A stretch of DNA of 64,000 nt, taken from Mycobacterium avium subsp. avium. GTDB lineage: Bacteria > Actinomycetota > Actinomycetes > Mycobacteriales > Mycobacteriaceae. The DNA lies in assembly GCF_009741445.1 (NCBI RefSeq), contig NZ_CP046507.1, positions 1,302,001 to 1,366,000 of the forward strand, read 5' to 3'. Of this stretch, positions 22,302 to 31,105 are shown piece after piece (position 1 is the first letter of the stretch; each line of letters starts with the position of its first letter). The notes under the pieces were generated by a model, which made no database searches, was not told where the DNA came from, and saw nothing but the letters and a program-made list of their open reading frames with translations. The translations under genes and the position numbers were made by a program.

Positions 22302-23120
22302 ATGAGTCCGGCTACCGTGCTTGACTCCATCCTCGAAGGAGTCCGGGCCGACGTTGCCGCGCGCGAAGCCCTGATCAGCCTGTCGGAGATCAAAGCCGCC
22401 GCGGCCGCCGCGCCACCGCCACTCGACGTGATGGCCGCGTTGCGCGAGCCCGGAATCGGCGTCATCGCCGAAGTCAAGCGCGCCAGCCCGTCGGCGGGTT
22501 CCCTGGCGACCATCGCCGATCCGGCCAAACTGGCCCGCGCCTACGAAGACGGCGGCGCCCGCATCATCAGCGTGTTGACCGAGGAGCGGCGTTTTCACGG
22601 CTCGCTCGACGACCTGGACGCGGTCCGGGCCGCGGTCTCCATCCCGGTGCTGCGCAAAGACTTTGTGGTGCAGCCGTATCAGATCCACGAGGCGCGTGCG
22701 CACGGCGCCGACATGCTGCTGCTCATCGTGGCCGCGCTGGAGCAGTCGGCGCTGGTGTCGATGCTGGACCGCACCGAATCGCTGGGCATGACCGCGCTCG
22801 TCGAGGTGCACACCGAGGAAGAAGCCGACCGGGCGCTGCGGGCCGGCGCCAAGGTGATCGGCGTCAACGCCCGCGATCTGGCGACGCTGGAGGTGGACCG
22901 GGATTGCTTCGCCCGCATCGCTCCCGGCTTGCCCAGCAACGTGATCCGGATCGCCGAGTCCGGCGTGCGCGGCACCGGCGACCTGCTGGCGTATGCCGGC
23001 GCGGGCGCCGACGCCGTCCTGGTGGGCGAGGGCCTGGTGAAAAGCGGTGACCCGCGCGCCGCGGTCGCCGACCTGGTTACCGCGGGCACCCATCCGTCCT
23101 GTCCGAAACCGGCTCGCTAA
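22302..23120 (+). CDS. trpC: Indole-3-glycerol-phosphate synthase
   Basis: TIM-barrel enzyme of 272 residues converting CdRP to indole-glycerol phosphate. Catalytic and phosphate-binding blocks are [42 protein letters not shown]-like [10 protein letters not shown] and IAESGVRG. It is monofunctional. It starts at ATG 22302 after a 113-bp gap, the only sizeable gap in the trp cluster, which contains TTGACG at about 22221 but no convincing -10. Confidence 0.97.
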   Translation: MSPATVLDSILEGVRADVAAREALISLSEIKAAAAAAPPPLDVMAALREPGIGVIAEVKRASPSAGSLATIADPAKLARAYEDGGARIISVLTEERRFHGSLDDLDAVRAAVSIPVLRKDFVVQPYQIHEARAHGADMLLLIVAALEQSALVSMLDRTESLGMTALVEVHTEEEADRALRAGAKVIGVNARDLATLEVDRDCFARIAPGLPSNVIRIAESGVRGTGDLLAYAGAGADAVLVGEGLVKSGDPRAAVADLVTAGTHPSCPKPAR

Positions 23121-23191
23121 CCGCTCACGTCAGTGAAGAGCCGCCCCGCCGAAACGTTGAACCCGATGAGCCATCCCCGCGTAGAGCCCTG

Positions 23192-24463
23192 GTGACGGTG
23201 GACATCTCCCCCCGGACCCGTCCGGACCTTCCGCTTCCGAGCGCAGCGATCGCCGAACCCACCCGTCATGAACCCGACGCCGGTGGGCATTTCGGCGTGT
23301 ACGGCGGCCGTTACGTCGCGGAGGCGCTGATGGCCGTCATCGAAGAGGTCACCACCGCCTACGAGAAGGAGCGCGTCAACCAGGACTTCCTGGACACGCT
23401 GGACTATCTGCAGGCGAACTACGCGGGGCGGCCGTCGCCGTTGTACGAGGCCCCGCGGCTGTCCGAGCAGGCCGGCGCGCGGATCTTCCTCAAGCGAGAA
23501 GACTTGAACCACACCGGTTCTCACAAGATCAACAACGTGCTCGGTCAGGCGTTGCTGGCCCAGCGGATGGGCAAGAAGCGGGTGATCGCCGAGACCGGGG
23601 CCGGCCAGCACGGCGTGGCCACCGCCACGGCCTGCGCCCTGCTGGGCCTGGAATGCGTGATCTACATGGGCGCGGTGGACACCGAGCGCCAGGCGCTCAA
23701 CGTGGCGCGGATGCGCCTGCTGGGTGCGACGGTCGTCTCGGTGCAGAGCGGTTCGAAAACGCTCAAGGACGCCATCAACGAAGCCTTCCGGGACTGGGTC
23801 ACCAACGCCGACAACACGTTCTACTGCTTCGGCACCGCGGCCGGGCCGCATCCCTTTCCGGCCATGGTCCGCGATTTCCAGCGCATCATCGGGCTGGAGG
23901 CCCGCGCCCAGATCCAGGCGCAGGCGGGCCGGCTGCCCGACGCGGTGGTGGCCTGCATCGGCGGCGGCTCCAACGCCATCGGGATCTTCCATCCGTTCAT
24001 CGACGACCCCGGCGTGCGGCTGGTGGGATTCGAGGCGGCCGGTGACGGCGTCGAAACCGGAAGGCACGCCGCGACTTTCAGCGGCGGCTCGCCCGGGGCG
24101 TTCCAGGGGTCGTTCTCCTACCTGCTGCAGGACGAAGACGGGCAGACCATCGAATCCCATTCCATCTCAGCGGGTCTCGACTATCCCGGAGTCGGTCCAG
24201 AACATGCGTATCTGCGCGAGACCGGCCGTGCCGAATACCGTCCGATCACCGACGCCGAGGCGATGGACGCGTTTCGGGTGCTGTGCCGCACCGAGGGGAT
24301 CATCCCGGCCATCGAGTCCGCGCACGCCGTGGCGGGTGCGCTGAAGTTGGGGCCCGAGCTGGGCCGCGGCGCGATCATCGTGGTGAACCTGTCCGGGCGC
24401 GGGGACAAGGACGTCGAGACGGCGGCAAAGTGGTTCGGGCTGTTGGGGTCCAGCGACCGATGA
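23192..24463 (+). CDS. trpB: Tryptophan synthase beta chain
   Basis: PLP enzyme that joins indole and serine. The 423-residue product has the PLP lysine in HTGSHKINN (Lys112), the serine-binding ETGAGQHG loop, the phosphate loop [10 protein letters not shown] and the C-terminal [12 protein letters not shown] 23192 starts it; GTG 23198 is an alternative. It follows trpC by 71 bp and overlaps trpA by 4 bp. Confidence 0.97.
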   Translation: MTVDISPRTRPDLPLPSAAIAEPTRHEPDAGGHFGVYGGRYVAEALMAVIEEVTTAYEKERVNQDFLDTLDYLQANYAGRPSPLYEAPRLSEQAGARIFLKREDLNHTGSHKINNVLGQALLAQRMGKKRVIAETGAGQHGVATATACALLGLECVIYMGAVDTERQALNVARMRLLGATVVSVQSGSKTLKDAINEAFRDWVTNADNTFYCFGTAAGPHPFPAMVRDFQRIIGLEARAQIQAQAGRLPDAVVACIGGGSNAIGIFHPFIDDPGVRLVGFEAAGDGVETGRHAATFSGGSPGAFQGSFSYLLQDEDGQTIESHSISAGLDYPGVGPEHAYLRETGRAEYRPITDAEAMDAFRVLCRTEGIIPAIESAHAVAGALKLGPELGRGAIIVVNLSGRGDKDVETAAKWFGLLGSSDR

Positions 24464-25275
24464 CCGTCAAGCAGAGCCAGGCGAGCCGGCTGTCGCCGAT
24501 CTTCGAGGCGTGCCGCGACGACGATCGGGCGGCGCTGATCGGCTACCTGCCCACCGGTTACCCGGACGTGCCGACCTCGGTGCAGGCGATGGTGGCGCTG
24601 GTCGAATCGGGTTGCGACATCGTCGAAGTCGGGGTGCCGTACTCGGATCCGGGGATGGACGGCCCGACCATCGCCCGGGCCACTGAGGCCGCGCTGCACG
24701 GCGGCGTGCGGGTGCGCGACACACTGGCCGCGGTCGAGGCGATCAGCGCGGCGGGCGGGCGCGCGGTGGTGATGACCTACTGGAACCCGGTGCTGCGCTA
24801 CGGGGTCGACGCGTTCGCCCGCGACCTGGCCGCGGCCGGCGGCTACGGCCTGATCACGCCCGACCTCATCCCCGACGAAGCCGGGCAGTGGCTGGCGGCC
24901 TCCGAGCGGCACGGGCTGGACCGGATTTTCCTGGTGGCGCCGTCGTCGACGCCGCAGCGGTTGGCGCTGACGGTCGAGGCGTCGCGCGGATTCGTCTATG
25001 CGGCTTCGACGATGGGCGTCACCGGGGCGCGCGACGCGGTGTCGCATGCCGCGCCGGAGTTGGTGAGCAGGGTCAGGGAGATCTCGGACATACCCGTCGG
25101 GGTCGGGCTCGGCGTGCGCTCGCGCGAGCAAGCCGCCCAGATCGGCGGCTACGCCGACGGTGTCATCGTCGGGTCGGCGCTGGTGTCGGCGCTGGGGGAC
25201 GGAGGTTTGACCGCATTGCGTGCGCTGACTGAAGAACTCGCCGCTGGTGTTCGGCAGAGGGCGGCCGCCTCGTGA
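24460..25275 (+). CDS. trpA: Tryptophan synthase alpha chain
   Basis: TIM-barrel subunit of 271 residues cleaving indole-glycerol phosphate to indole, which is channelled to TrpB. The catalytic Glu is in [17 protein letters not shown] and the catalytic Asp region is [11 protein letters not shown]. Phosphate binding is by [12 protein letters not shown] and IVGSALV. It overlaps trpB at the start and lgt at the end. Confidence 0.97.
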   Translation: MTVKQSQASRLSPIFEACRDDDRAALIGYLPTGYPDVPTSVQAMVALVESGCDIVEVGVPYSDPGMDGPTIARATEAALHGGVRVRDTLAAVEAISAAGGRAVVMTYWNPVLRYGVDAFARDLAAAGGYGLITPDLIPDEAGQWLAASERHGLDRIFLVAPSSTPQRLALTVEASRGFVYAASTMGVTGARDAVSHAAPELVSRVREISDIPVGVGLGVRSREQAAQIGGYADGVIVGSALVSALGDGGLTALRALTEELAAGVRQRAAAS

Positions 25276-26639
25276 CCAAGCTGCTCGCCTATTTCCCCAG
25301 CCCGCCGCAGGGCGTCTGGCATCTGGGCCCGGTGCCGATTCGGGCCTACGCGTTGTTCATCATCGCCGGGATCGTGGCGGCGCTGCTGATCGGTGACCGC
25401 CGCTGGGAGGCGCGCGGCGGCGAACGCGGCGTCATCTATGACATCGCGTTGTGGACGGTGCCGTTCGGGTTGGTCGGCGGGCGGCTCTATCACCTGGCCA
25501 CCGACTGGCGAACCTACTGGGGCCCCGGCGGCGCCGGATTCGGTGCGGCGGTGCGGATCTGGGACGGCGGCCTGGGCATTTGGGGCGCGGTGGCGCTCGG
25601 CGCGGTCGGCGCCTGGATCGGGTGCCGGCGACATGGCATTCCGCTGCCGGCGTTCGCGGACGCGTTGGCGCCGGGCATCATTCTGGCGCAGGCCATCGGC
25701 CGGCTCGGCAACTACTTCAATCAGGAGCTCTACGGCCGCGAAACCACCCTGCCCTGGGGCCTGGAGATCTTCTACCGGCGTGACCCGTCGGGATACATCG
25801 ACCCGCATTCGCTGGACGGCGTCTCGACGGGCCAGGTCGCGCTGGTGGTGCAGCCGACGTTCCTGTACGAATTGCTGTGGAATCTTTTGATTTTCGTCGC
25901 CCTGCTGTACGCGGATCGACGGCTGACGCTGGGCCACGGCCGGCTGTTCGCGCTGTATGTGGCCGGCTACTGCGTGGGCCGCTTCTGTGTGGAGCTGTTG
26001 CGTGACGACACCGCCACCCACATCGCCGGCATCCGGATCAATTCGTTCACCTCGACGTTCGTGTTCATCGGGGCCGTGGTGTATCTGATGGCGGCGCCGA
26101 AGGGCCGCGAGGATCCGGAGAGCTTGCGCGGCAACCAATACGTCGAGGAGGAACCCGCCGAGCCCGAGCCGGCGACGGTGGCGGCGACGACCGAGGCGGC
26201 GACCGAGGGTGTGGCGGCGCCGGCGGACGGCGCCGAAGCCGCTGGAGCCGACGCGACGGCGCAGCGGCCCGAAGAATCGGCGGAGCCGGACGTCGAGAAG
26301 CCGGAATCCGAAGAAACGGAAGCGGCCGAAGAGGCCGAAGAGCCGGAATCCGAAGAAACGGAAGCGGCCGAAGAGGCGGGCGAGCCGGAAGCCGAAGAAA
26401 CGGAAGCGGCCGAAGAGGCGGGCGAGCCGGAAGCCGAGGAACCTGAAGCGCCAGAAGCTGAAGAGCCCGAAGAGTCGGAAACCGAAGAGCCCGAAGAGCC
26501 GGAAACCGAAGAGCCCGAAGAGGAATCCGGCGAAGCGCCCGAGCAACCCGTCGCCGAGGAACCCGAACCCGCCCCGCAGCAGCCGGAAACGAAACGGCGC
26601 TGGGGTGCGCGACTGCGCGACCGGCTCTCGGGCCGCTAG
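25272..26639 (+). CDS. lgt: Prolipoprotein diacylglyceryl transferase with long acidic tail
   Basis: Membrane enzyme that attaches diacylglycerol from phosphatidylglycerol to the lipobox Cys of prolipoproteins. The first 275 or so residues hold seven transmembrane segments and the Lgt signature GRLGNYFNQELYG, plus RPVPIRAY-like N-terminal and CVGRFCVELLR blocks. The remaining roughly 170 residues form a Glu/Ala/Pro-rich cytoplasmic tail with 14-residue repeats, ending in a basic RLRDRLSGR. Mycobacterial Lgt proteins are known to carry such tails. GTG 25272 overlaps trpA, so lgt is probably read with the trp operon. Confidence 0.95.
   Translation: MTKLLAYFPSPPQGVWHLGPVPIRAYALFIIAGIVAALLIGDRRWEARGGERGVIYDIALWTVPFGLVGGRLYHLATDWRTYWGPGGAGFGAAVRIWDGGLGIWGAVALGAVGAWIGCRRHGIPLPAFADALAPGIILAQAIGRLGNYFNQELYGRETTLPWGLEIFYRRDPSGYIDPHSLDGVSTGQVALVVQPTFLYELLWNLLIFVALLYADRRLTLGHGRLFALYVAGYCVGRFCVELLRDDTATHIAGIRINSFTSTFVFIGAVVYLMAAPKGREDPESLRGNQYVEEEPAEPEPATVAATTEAATEGVAAPADGAEAAGADATAQRPEESAEPDVEKPESEETEAAEEAEEPESEETEAAEEAGEPEAEETEAAEEAGEPEAEEPEAPEAEEPEESETEEPEEPETEEPEEESGEAPEQPVAEEPEPAPQQPETKRRWGARLRDRLSGR
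26298..26423 (+). repeat. 42-bp tandem repeat coding the Lgt acidic tail
   Basis: Three near-identical 42-bp units start at 26298, 26340 and 26382, followed by a degenerate partial unit. Each codes for a 14-residue block of the form EPESEETEAAEEAG. The in-frame period means copy-number change would lengthen or shorten the tail without disrupting the enzyme. Confidence 0.85.
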
Positions 26640-26680
26640 CGGCAGGCAACGACCCGGCGTCGATCTGGCATGCTGGGCAG

Positions 26681-27100
26681 GTGATGCCATCCCAGCCGCT
26701 CGCGCGCGGTGGCCGTCATCGCCGCCACGTCGCGGCCGGTATGGCCGTGGCACTCAGCGGAGCGCTCGGCTACATCGGGCTGGCCGACCCGCACGATCCG
26801 GCGTCGATCTACCCGCCGTGTCCGTTCAAATGGCTCACCGGCTGGAATTGCCCGTTCTGCGGCGGCCTGCGTATGACACACGACCTGCTGCACGGCGAGC
26901 TGTGGGCCGCCGTCCACGACAACGTCTTCCTGCTGGCCGCCGTCCCGACGCTGGCCGCGTTCCTGCTGGTTCGGCGCGCCCGTGGCCGGCGATCGCTGCC
27001 CGCGGCGGCGGTGCCGGCGGTCGTCGTCGCCACCCTGGTGTGGACAGTGCTGCGTAACCTGCCCGCCTTCCCCCTGTTTCCGACTGTTCTCGGTGGGTAA
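26681..27100 (+). CDS. DUF2752 membrane protein (Rv1616 homologue)
   Basis: A 139-residue protein with three hydrophobic segments and the DUF2752 signature CPFKWLTGWNCPFCGGLRMTH, with two Cys motifs near the membrane surface. The function of the family is unknown. It starts at GTG 26681 or ATG 26684; CATGCT 6 nt upstream of the GTG suggests a leaderless transcript. The H37Rv gene Rv1615, which I recall between lgt and this gene, is not present. Confidence 0.88.
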   Translation: MMPSQPLARGGRHRRHVAAGMAVALSGALGYIGLADPHDPASIYPPCPFKWLTGWNCPFCGGLRMTHDLLHGELWAAVHDNVFLLAAVPTLAAFLLVRRARGRRSLPAAAVPAVVVATLVWTVLRNLPAFPLFPTVLGG

Positions 27101-27152
27101 CAGCACACTGCGCGCCGTGCGTTATGTGCGGGCCGGGACGCGGGCACGCGAC

Positions 27153-27158
27153 TATGCT
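27153..27158 (+). promoter_or_regulatory. Candidate -10 box of a leaderless pyruvate kinase transcript
   Basis: TATGCT lies 8 nt before GTG 27167, and no Shine-Dalgarno is visible between them. This fits the common mycobacterial leaderless arrangement. Confidence 0.5.
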
Positions 27159-27166
27159 GGGTCGGC

Positions 27167-28585
27167 GTGAGTAGACGCGGGAAGATCGTCTGCACCCTTG
27201 GCCCGGCGACCAATTCGGACGAGTTGATTTTGGCGCTGGTCGAGGCCGGAATGGACGTCGCCCGACTGAACTTCAGCCACGGCGACTACGCCGACCACAA
27301 AGCCGCCTACGAACGGGTGCGGGTGGCCTCCGACGCCACCGGCCGCGCCGTCGGCGTGCTCGCCGATCTGCAGGGCCCCAAGATCCGCCTGGGGCGCTTT
27401 GCCACCGGGCCCACCTACTGGGCCGACGGCGAAACGGTCCGCATCACCGTCGCCGACTGCGAAGGCAGCCACGACCGGGTGTCGACCACCTACAAACAAC
27501 TGGCCCAGGACGCCGCGGTCGGGGACCGGGTCCTGGTCGACGACGGCAAGGTCGGCCTGGTGGTCGACGGCATCGAGGGCGACGACGTCATCTGCACCGT
27601 GGTCGAGGGCGGCCCGGTCAGCAACAACAAGGGCATCTCGCTGCCGGGCATGAACGTCTCCGCACCGGCCTTGTCCGACAAGGACATCGAGGACCTCACC
27701 TTCGCGCTCGAGCTGGGCGTCGACCTGGTCGCGCTGTCCTTCGTGCGTTCGCCCTCCGACGTCGAGCTGGTGCACGAGGTGATGGACCGCGTCGGCCGGC
27801 GGGTGCCCGTGATCGCCAAACTGGAAAAGCCGGAGGCCGTCGACAACCTGGAAGCCATCGTGCTGGCCTTCGACGCCATCATGGTGGCCCGCGGCGACCT
27901 CGGTGTGGAACTTCCCCTGGAAGAGGTTCCGCTGGTGCAGAAGCGGGCCATCCAGATGGCCCGGGAGAACGCCAAACCCGTCATCGTGGCAACCCAGATG
28001 CTCGATTCGATGATCGAGAACTCACGGCCGACCCGGGCCGAGGCCTCCGACGTCGCCAACGCCGTGCTGGACGGCGCCGACGCCGTGATGCTGTCCGGGG
28101 AGACCTCGGTGGGCAAGTACCCGCTGGCGGCCGTGCGGACCATGGCGCGCATCATCTGCGCGGTCGAGGACAACTCCACGGCCGCCCCGCCGCTCACCCA
28201 CGTGCCCCGCACCAAACGCGGGGTGATCTCGTATGCGGCCCGCGACATCGGCGAACGCCTGGACGCCAAGGCGCTGGTCGCGTTCACCCAGTCCGGCGAC
28301 ACCGTCAAGCGGCTGGCGCGGTTGCACACCCCGCTGCCGCTGCTGGCCTTCACGGCATGGCCGGAGGTGCGCAGCCAGCTGGCCATGACCTGGGGTACCG
28401 AGACGTTCATCGTGCCGATGATGACCTCCACCGACGGCATGATCCGCCAGGTGGACAAGTCGCTGCTGGAACTCGGTCGGTACCGGCGTGGTGACCTGGT
28501 GGTGATCGTCGCCGGTGCGCCACCTGGCACAGTAGGGTCAACCAACCTGATCCACGTGCACCGGATCGGCGAGGACGACGTCTAG
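27167..28585 (+). CDS. pykA: Pyruvate kinase
   Basis: Glycolytic enzyme of 472 residues transferring phosphate from PEP to ADP. The N-terminal RRGKIVCTLGPATNS, ARLNFSHG, the ADP/Mg loop LADLQGPKIRLG, the active-site VARGDLGVELPLEEVP and the potassium/PEP region ATQMLDSMI are all present, followed by the C-terminal allosteric domain (ALVAFTQSGDTVKRLARL). It starts at GTG 27167 with a -10 box 8 nt upstream. Confidence 0.97.
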   Translation: MSRRGKIVCTLGPATNSDELILALVEAGMDVARLNFSHGDYADHKAAYERVRVASDATGRAVGVLADLQGPKIRLGRFATGPTYWADGETVRITVADCEGSHDRVSTTYKQLAQDAAVGDRVLVDDGKVGLVVDGIEGDDVICTVVEGGPVSNNKGISLPGMNVSAPALSDKDIEDLTFALELGVDLVALSFVRSPSDVELVHEVMDRVGRRVPVIAKLEKPEAVDNLEAIVLAFDAIMVARGDLGVELPLEEVPLVQKRAIQMARENAKPVIVATQMLDSMIENSRPTRAEASDVANAVLDGADAVMLSGETSVGKYPLAAVRTMARIICAVEDNSTAAPPLTHVPRTKRGVISYAARDIGERLDAKALVAFTQSGDTVKRLARLHTPLPLLAFTAWPEVRSQLAMTWGTETFIVPMMTSTDGMIRQVDKSLLELGRYRRGDLVVIVAGAPPGTVGSTNLIHVHRIGEDDV

Positions 28586-28635
28586 CCCGCCCGGCGACGA
28601 CACGGGCCGCTGCGCGGCCTGAGAAACGGGCGGGC
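28585..28635 (+). terminator. Nested stem-loop after pykA
   Basis: Outer arms GCCCGCCCG (28585-28593) and CGGGCGGGC (28627-28635) are perfect complements and enclose a second stem GGCCGC-TGC-GCGGCC (28605-28619). The structure starts on the pykA stop codon and ends 22 bp before the next gene. It is a plausible terminator without a U-tract. Confidence 0.6.
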
Positions 28636-28657
28636 GCATCGAACCAGAGGAGAGCTC

Positions 28658-29560
28658 GTGCCAGCCGGCGCTGAATCCCAGGAGCCGAACACCACGGCCG
28701 ACTTCGAGGAGCTGCTGGCGACGCTGGACCTCCGGCGCGTCGCCGAAGATCTGTTCGTCGGATCGCATCCCAGCAAGAATCCGATGCGAACGTTCGGCGG
28801 ACAGCTCATGTCGCAGTCGTTTGTGGCCAGCAGCCGCAGCCTGATTCGCGACGACCTGCCCCCCAGCGCGCTCTCGGTGCATTTCATCAACGGCGGCGAC
28901 ACCGGCAAGGACATCGAATACCGCGTCACCCGGCTGCGCGACGAGCGGCGGTTCGCCAACCGCCGCGTCGACGCGGTGCAGGACGGCACGCTGCTGTGCT
29001 CGGCACTGATCTCCTACATGGCCGGTGGCCGCGGACTCGAGCACGGCGTCGACCCGCCACGGGTGGCCGACCCGGAGACCCAACCCACGATCGGCGAACT
29101 GCTGCGCGGCTACGAAGAGACCGTGCCGCACTTCGTCAACGCGCTGCAGCCGATCGAATGGCGCTACACCAACGACCCGGCGTGGGTGATGCGGACGAAA
29201 GGGGAGAGGCTGCCCCACAATCGGGTCTGGGTCAAGGCGCTGGGCAAGCTTCCCGACGACCCGGTCCTGCACACCGCGACCATGGTGTACTCCTCGGACA
29301 CCACGGTGCTGGACTCCGTCATCACCACGCACGGTCTTTCCTGGGGATTCGACCGCATTTTCGCCGCCTCGGCCAACCATTCCATCTGGTTTCACCGTCA
29401 GGTCGACTTCAACGACTGGGTGCTGTACTCCACGTCGTCGCCGGTGGCCGCGGATTCGCGCGGGCTGGGCACCGGGCATTTCTTCGACCGGTCCGGGCAA
29501 CCGCTGGCCACCGTCGTGCAGGAGGGTGTGCTGAAATACTTTCCCTCCGCCCGCCGGTAA
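28658..29560 (+). CDS. tesB: Acyl-CoA thioesterase II
   Basis: A 300-residue double-hotdog thioesterase that hydrolyses acyl-CoA to fatty acid and CoA, equivalent to Rv1618. Family blocks are FGGQLMSQSFVAS, the N-terminal hotdog SVHFINGGD, and in the second hotdog the active-site Asp/Thr/Gln region SLDHSIWF-like ANHSIWFHRQVDFNDWVLYS. It starts with GTG 28658 after AGAGGAGAG. Confidence 0.94.
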   Translation: MPAGAESQEPNTTADFEELLATLDLRRVAEDLFVGSHPSKNPMRTFGGQLMSQSFVASSRSLIRDDLPPSALSVHFINGGDTGKDIEYRVTRLRDERRFANRRVDAVQDGTLLCSALISYMAGGRGLEHGVDPPRVADPETQPTIGELLRGYEETVPHFVNALQPIEWRYTNDPAWVMRTKGERLPHNRVWVKALGKLPDDPVLHTATMVYSSDTTVLDSVITTHGLSWGFDRIFAASANHSIWFHRQVDFNDWVLYSTSSPVAADSRGLGTGHFFDRSGQPLATVVQEGVLKYFPSARR

Positions 29561-29583
29561 ACCGTTACGCAAAAGCTGCAGGA

Positions 29584-29606
29584 TATCGGCCCGAAACCGG
29601 CCGATA
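29584..29606. terminator. Stem-loop after tesB
   Basis: Perfect 8-bp arms TATCGGCC and GGCCGATA with a 7-nt loop CGAAACC lie 23 bp after the tesB stop. It probably ends the tesB transcript before the MprF-like gene. Confidence 0.5.
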
Positions 29607-29647
29607 CGAGCGGGATCGGGCGTAATTTTGACGGTGCCGGGTATTCG

Positions 29648-31099
29648 GTGCAGAGGCGGCGCACAGCCGCCCGGCTGTTGTCAGCGCATCGGGAGGTGAG
29701 GGTGAACGGGCCGGTGGTGGACGTCGCAACGAAACCGCGCGCGGGGGAACGCGTTGTGGTTTCCGCCGATTCACGGGCGGCCCGGCTGATCGGAGCCCTG
29801 GCACTGTTCTGCGCGGCGTGCTGGTTGATCCAGATCCTCGTGCACCACCACAGCAATCCGAGTTGGCACTACGCCGATCGGCTGGCCTGGTCGCTGACCG
29901 TCCTGGTCGCCGTGGCCTGGATCGCGCGCGGGATCTTCCTGGGCCGGCCGGTGACGACGATGCACGCCGCCGTCGCCGCCTTTTTCGTGCTGGCGGGGCT
30001 GGGGCTGCACGTGTTGTCCTTCGACCTGCTGGGCGACGTGCTGATCGCCGGCTCGGGAATGGTGTTGATGTGGCCGACGTCCTCGCACCCGCGGCCCGCC
30101 GACCTGCCGCGAATATGGGAGCTGATCAACGCCACCCGCGACGATGCGCTGGCGCCGTTCACCATGCAGACCGGCAAGAGCTACCACTTCAGCGCCGACG
30201 GCAGCGCCGCGCTGGCCTACCGGACGCGGCTGGGGATCGCGGTGGTCAGCGGGGACCCGATCGGCGACGAGGCCCACTTCCCGGAACTGGTCGCCGATTT
30301 CGCCGCCGCCTGCCACGCCCACGGATGGCGCATCGCCGTGGTGGGCTGCAGCGAGCGGCGCCTCGAGTTGTGGAAGGACTCGGCGGTCCTGGGACAAACG
30401 TTGCGGCCCATACCGATCGGGCGCGACGTGGTCGTCGACGTGAGCAGCTTCGACATGGTCGGCCGCAAGTTCCGCAACCTGCGTCAGGCCGTCAAACGCA
30501 CCCACAACTGCGGCGTCACAACCGAAATCGTGGCCGAGCAGGAACTCAGCGACGAGCTGCTGGCCGAGCTGACCGAGGTGGTGCGGGAGTCGTCCAAGGG
30601 GGCGCACGCCGATCGCGGCTTCCACATGAACCTCGACGGGGTGCTGGAAGGGCGGTTCCCCGGAATCCTGTTGATCATCGCCAGGGACGCGACGGGCAAG
30701 GTGCAGGCGTTTCACCGCTACGCCACCGCCGGCGGCGGCAGCGACATCACCCTCGACGTGCCGTGGCGGCGCCGCGGCGCCCCCAACGGACTCGACGAGC
30801 GGCTCAGCGTCGACATGGTCATGGTCGACAAAGACCGTGGGGCGCAACGGGTATCGCTGGCCTTCGCCGCGTTCCCGGAGATCTTCGAGGACAAGAACCG
30901 CGGCTGGACCCGGCGCATCTTCTACCGGTTGACCCACGTGCTCGACCCGTTGATCGCGCTGGAGTCGCTGTACCGGTACGTGCGCAAGTGGCATGCGTTG
31001 GACGGGCGGCGCTACGCGGTGATCTCCATGACCCAGATCGTCCCGCTGCTGTTCGTGCTGTTGTCGCTGGAATTCCTGCCGCGCCGCCGGCACCTGTAG
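29648..31099 (+). CDS. MprF-like phosphatidylglycerol lysyltransferase-domain membrane protein (Rv1619 homologue)
   Basis: The 483-residue product has four N-terminal transmembrane segments (about residues 40-140) and a cytoplasmic DUF2156 domain, the GNAT-like catalytic fold of aminoacyl-phosphatidylglycerol synthases. Typical blocks are YHFSADGSAALAYRTR, VSGDPIGDE and KFRNLRQAVKRTHNCGV. A C-terminal hydrophobic segment (QIVPLLFVLLSLEFL) follows. No lysyl-tRNA synthetase domain is present, so it is not the LysX type. GTG 29648 is used; GTG 29702 in a GGAGGTGAGG context could be the real start. Confidence 0.85.
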   Translation: MQRRRTAARLLSAHREVRVNGPVVDVATKPRAGERVVVSADSRAARLIGALALFCAACWLIQILVHHHSNPSWHYADRLAWSLTVLVAVAWIARGIFLGRPVTTMHAAVAAFFVLAGLGLHVLSFDLLGDVLIAGSGMVLMWPTSSHPRPADLPRIWELINATRDDALAPFTMQTGKSYHFSADGSAALAYRTRLGIAVVSGDPIGDEAHFPELVADFAAACHAHGWRIAVVGCSERRLELWKDSAVLGQTLRPIPIGRDVVVDVSSFDMVGRKFRNLRQAVKRTHNCGVTTEIVAEQELSDELLAELTEVVRESSKGAHADRGFHMNLDGVLEGRFPGILLIIARDATGKVQAFHRYATAGGGSDITLDVPWRRRGAPNGLDERLSVDMVMVDKDRGAQRVSLAFAAFPEIFEDKNRGWTRRIFYRLTHVLDPLIALESLYRYVRKWHALDGRRYAVISMTQIVPLLFVLLSLEFLPRRRHL

Positions 31100-31105
31100 G
31101 CATCG

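Noticed and set aside
26298..26423. CRISPR array
   Set aside because: The repeats are contiguous, coding and have no spacers; no CRISPR-like array or cas gene is seen anywhere in the window.
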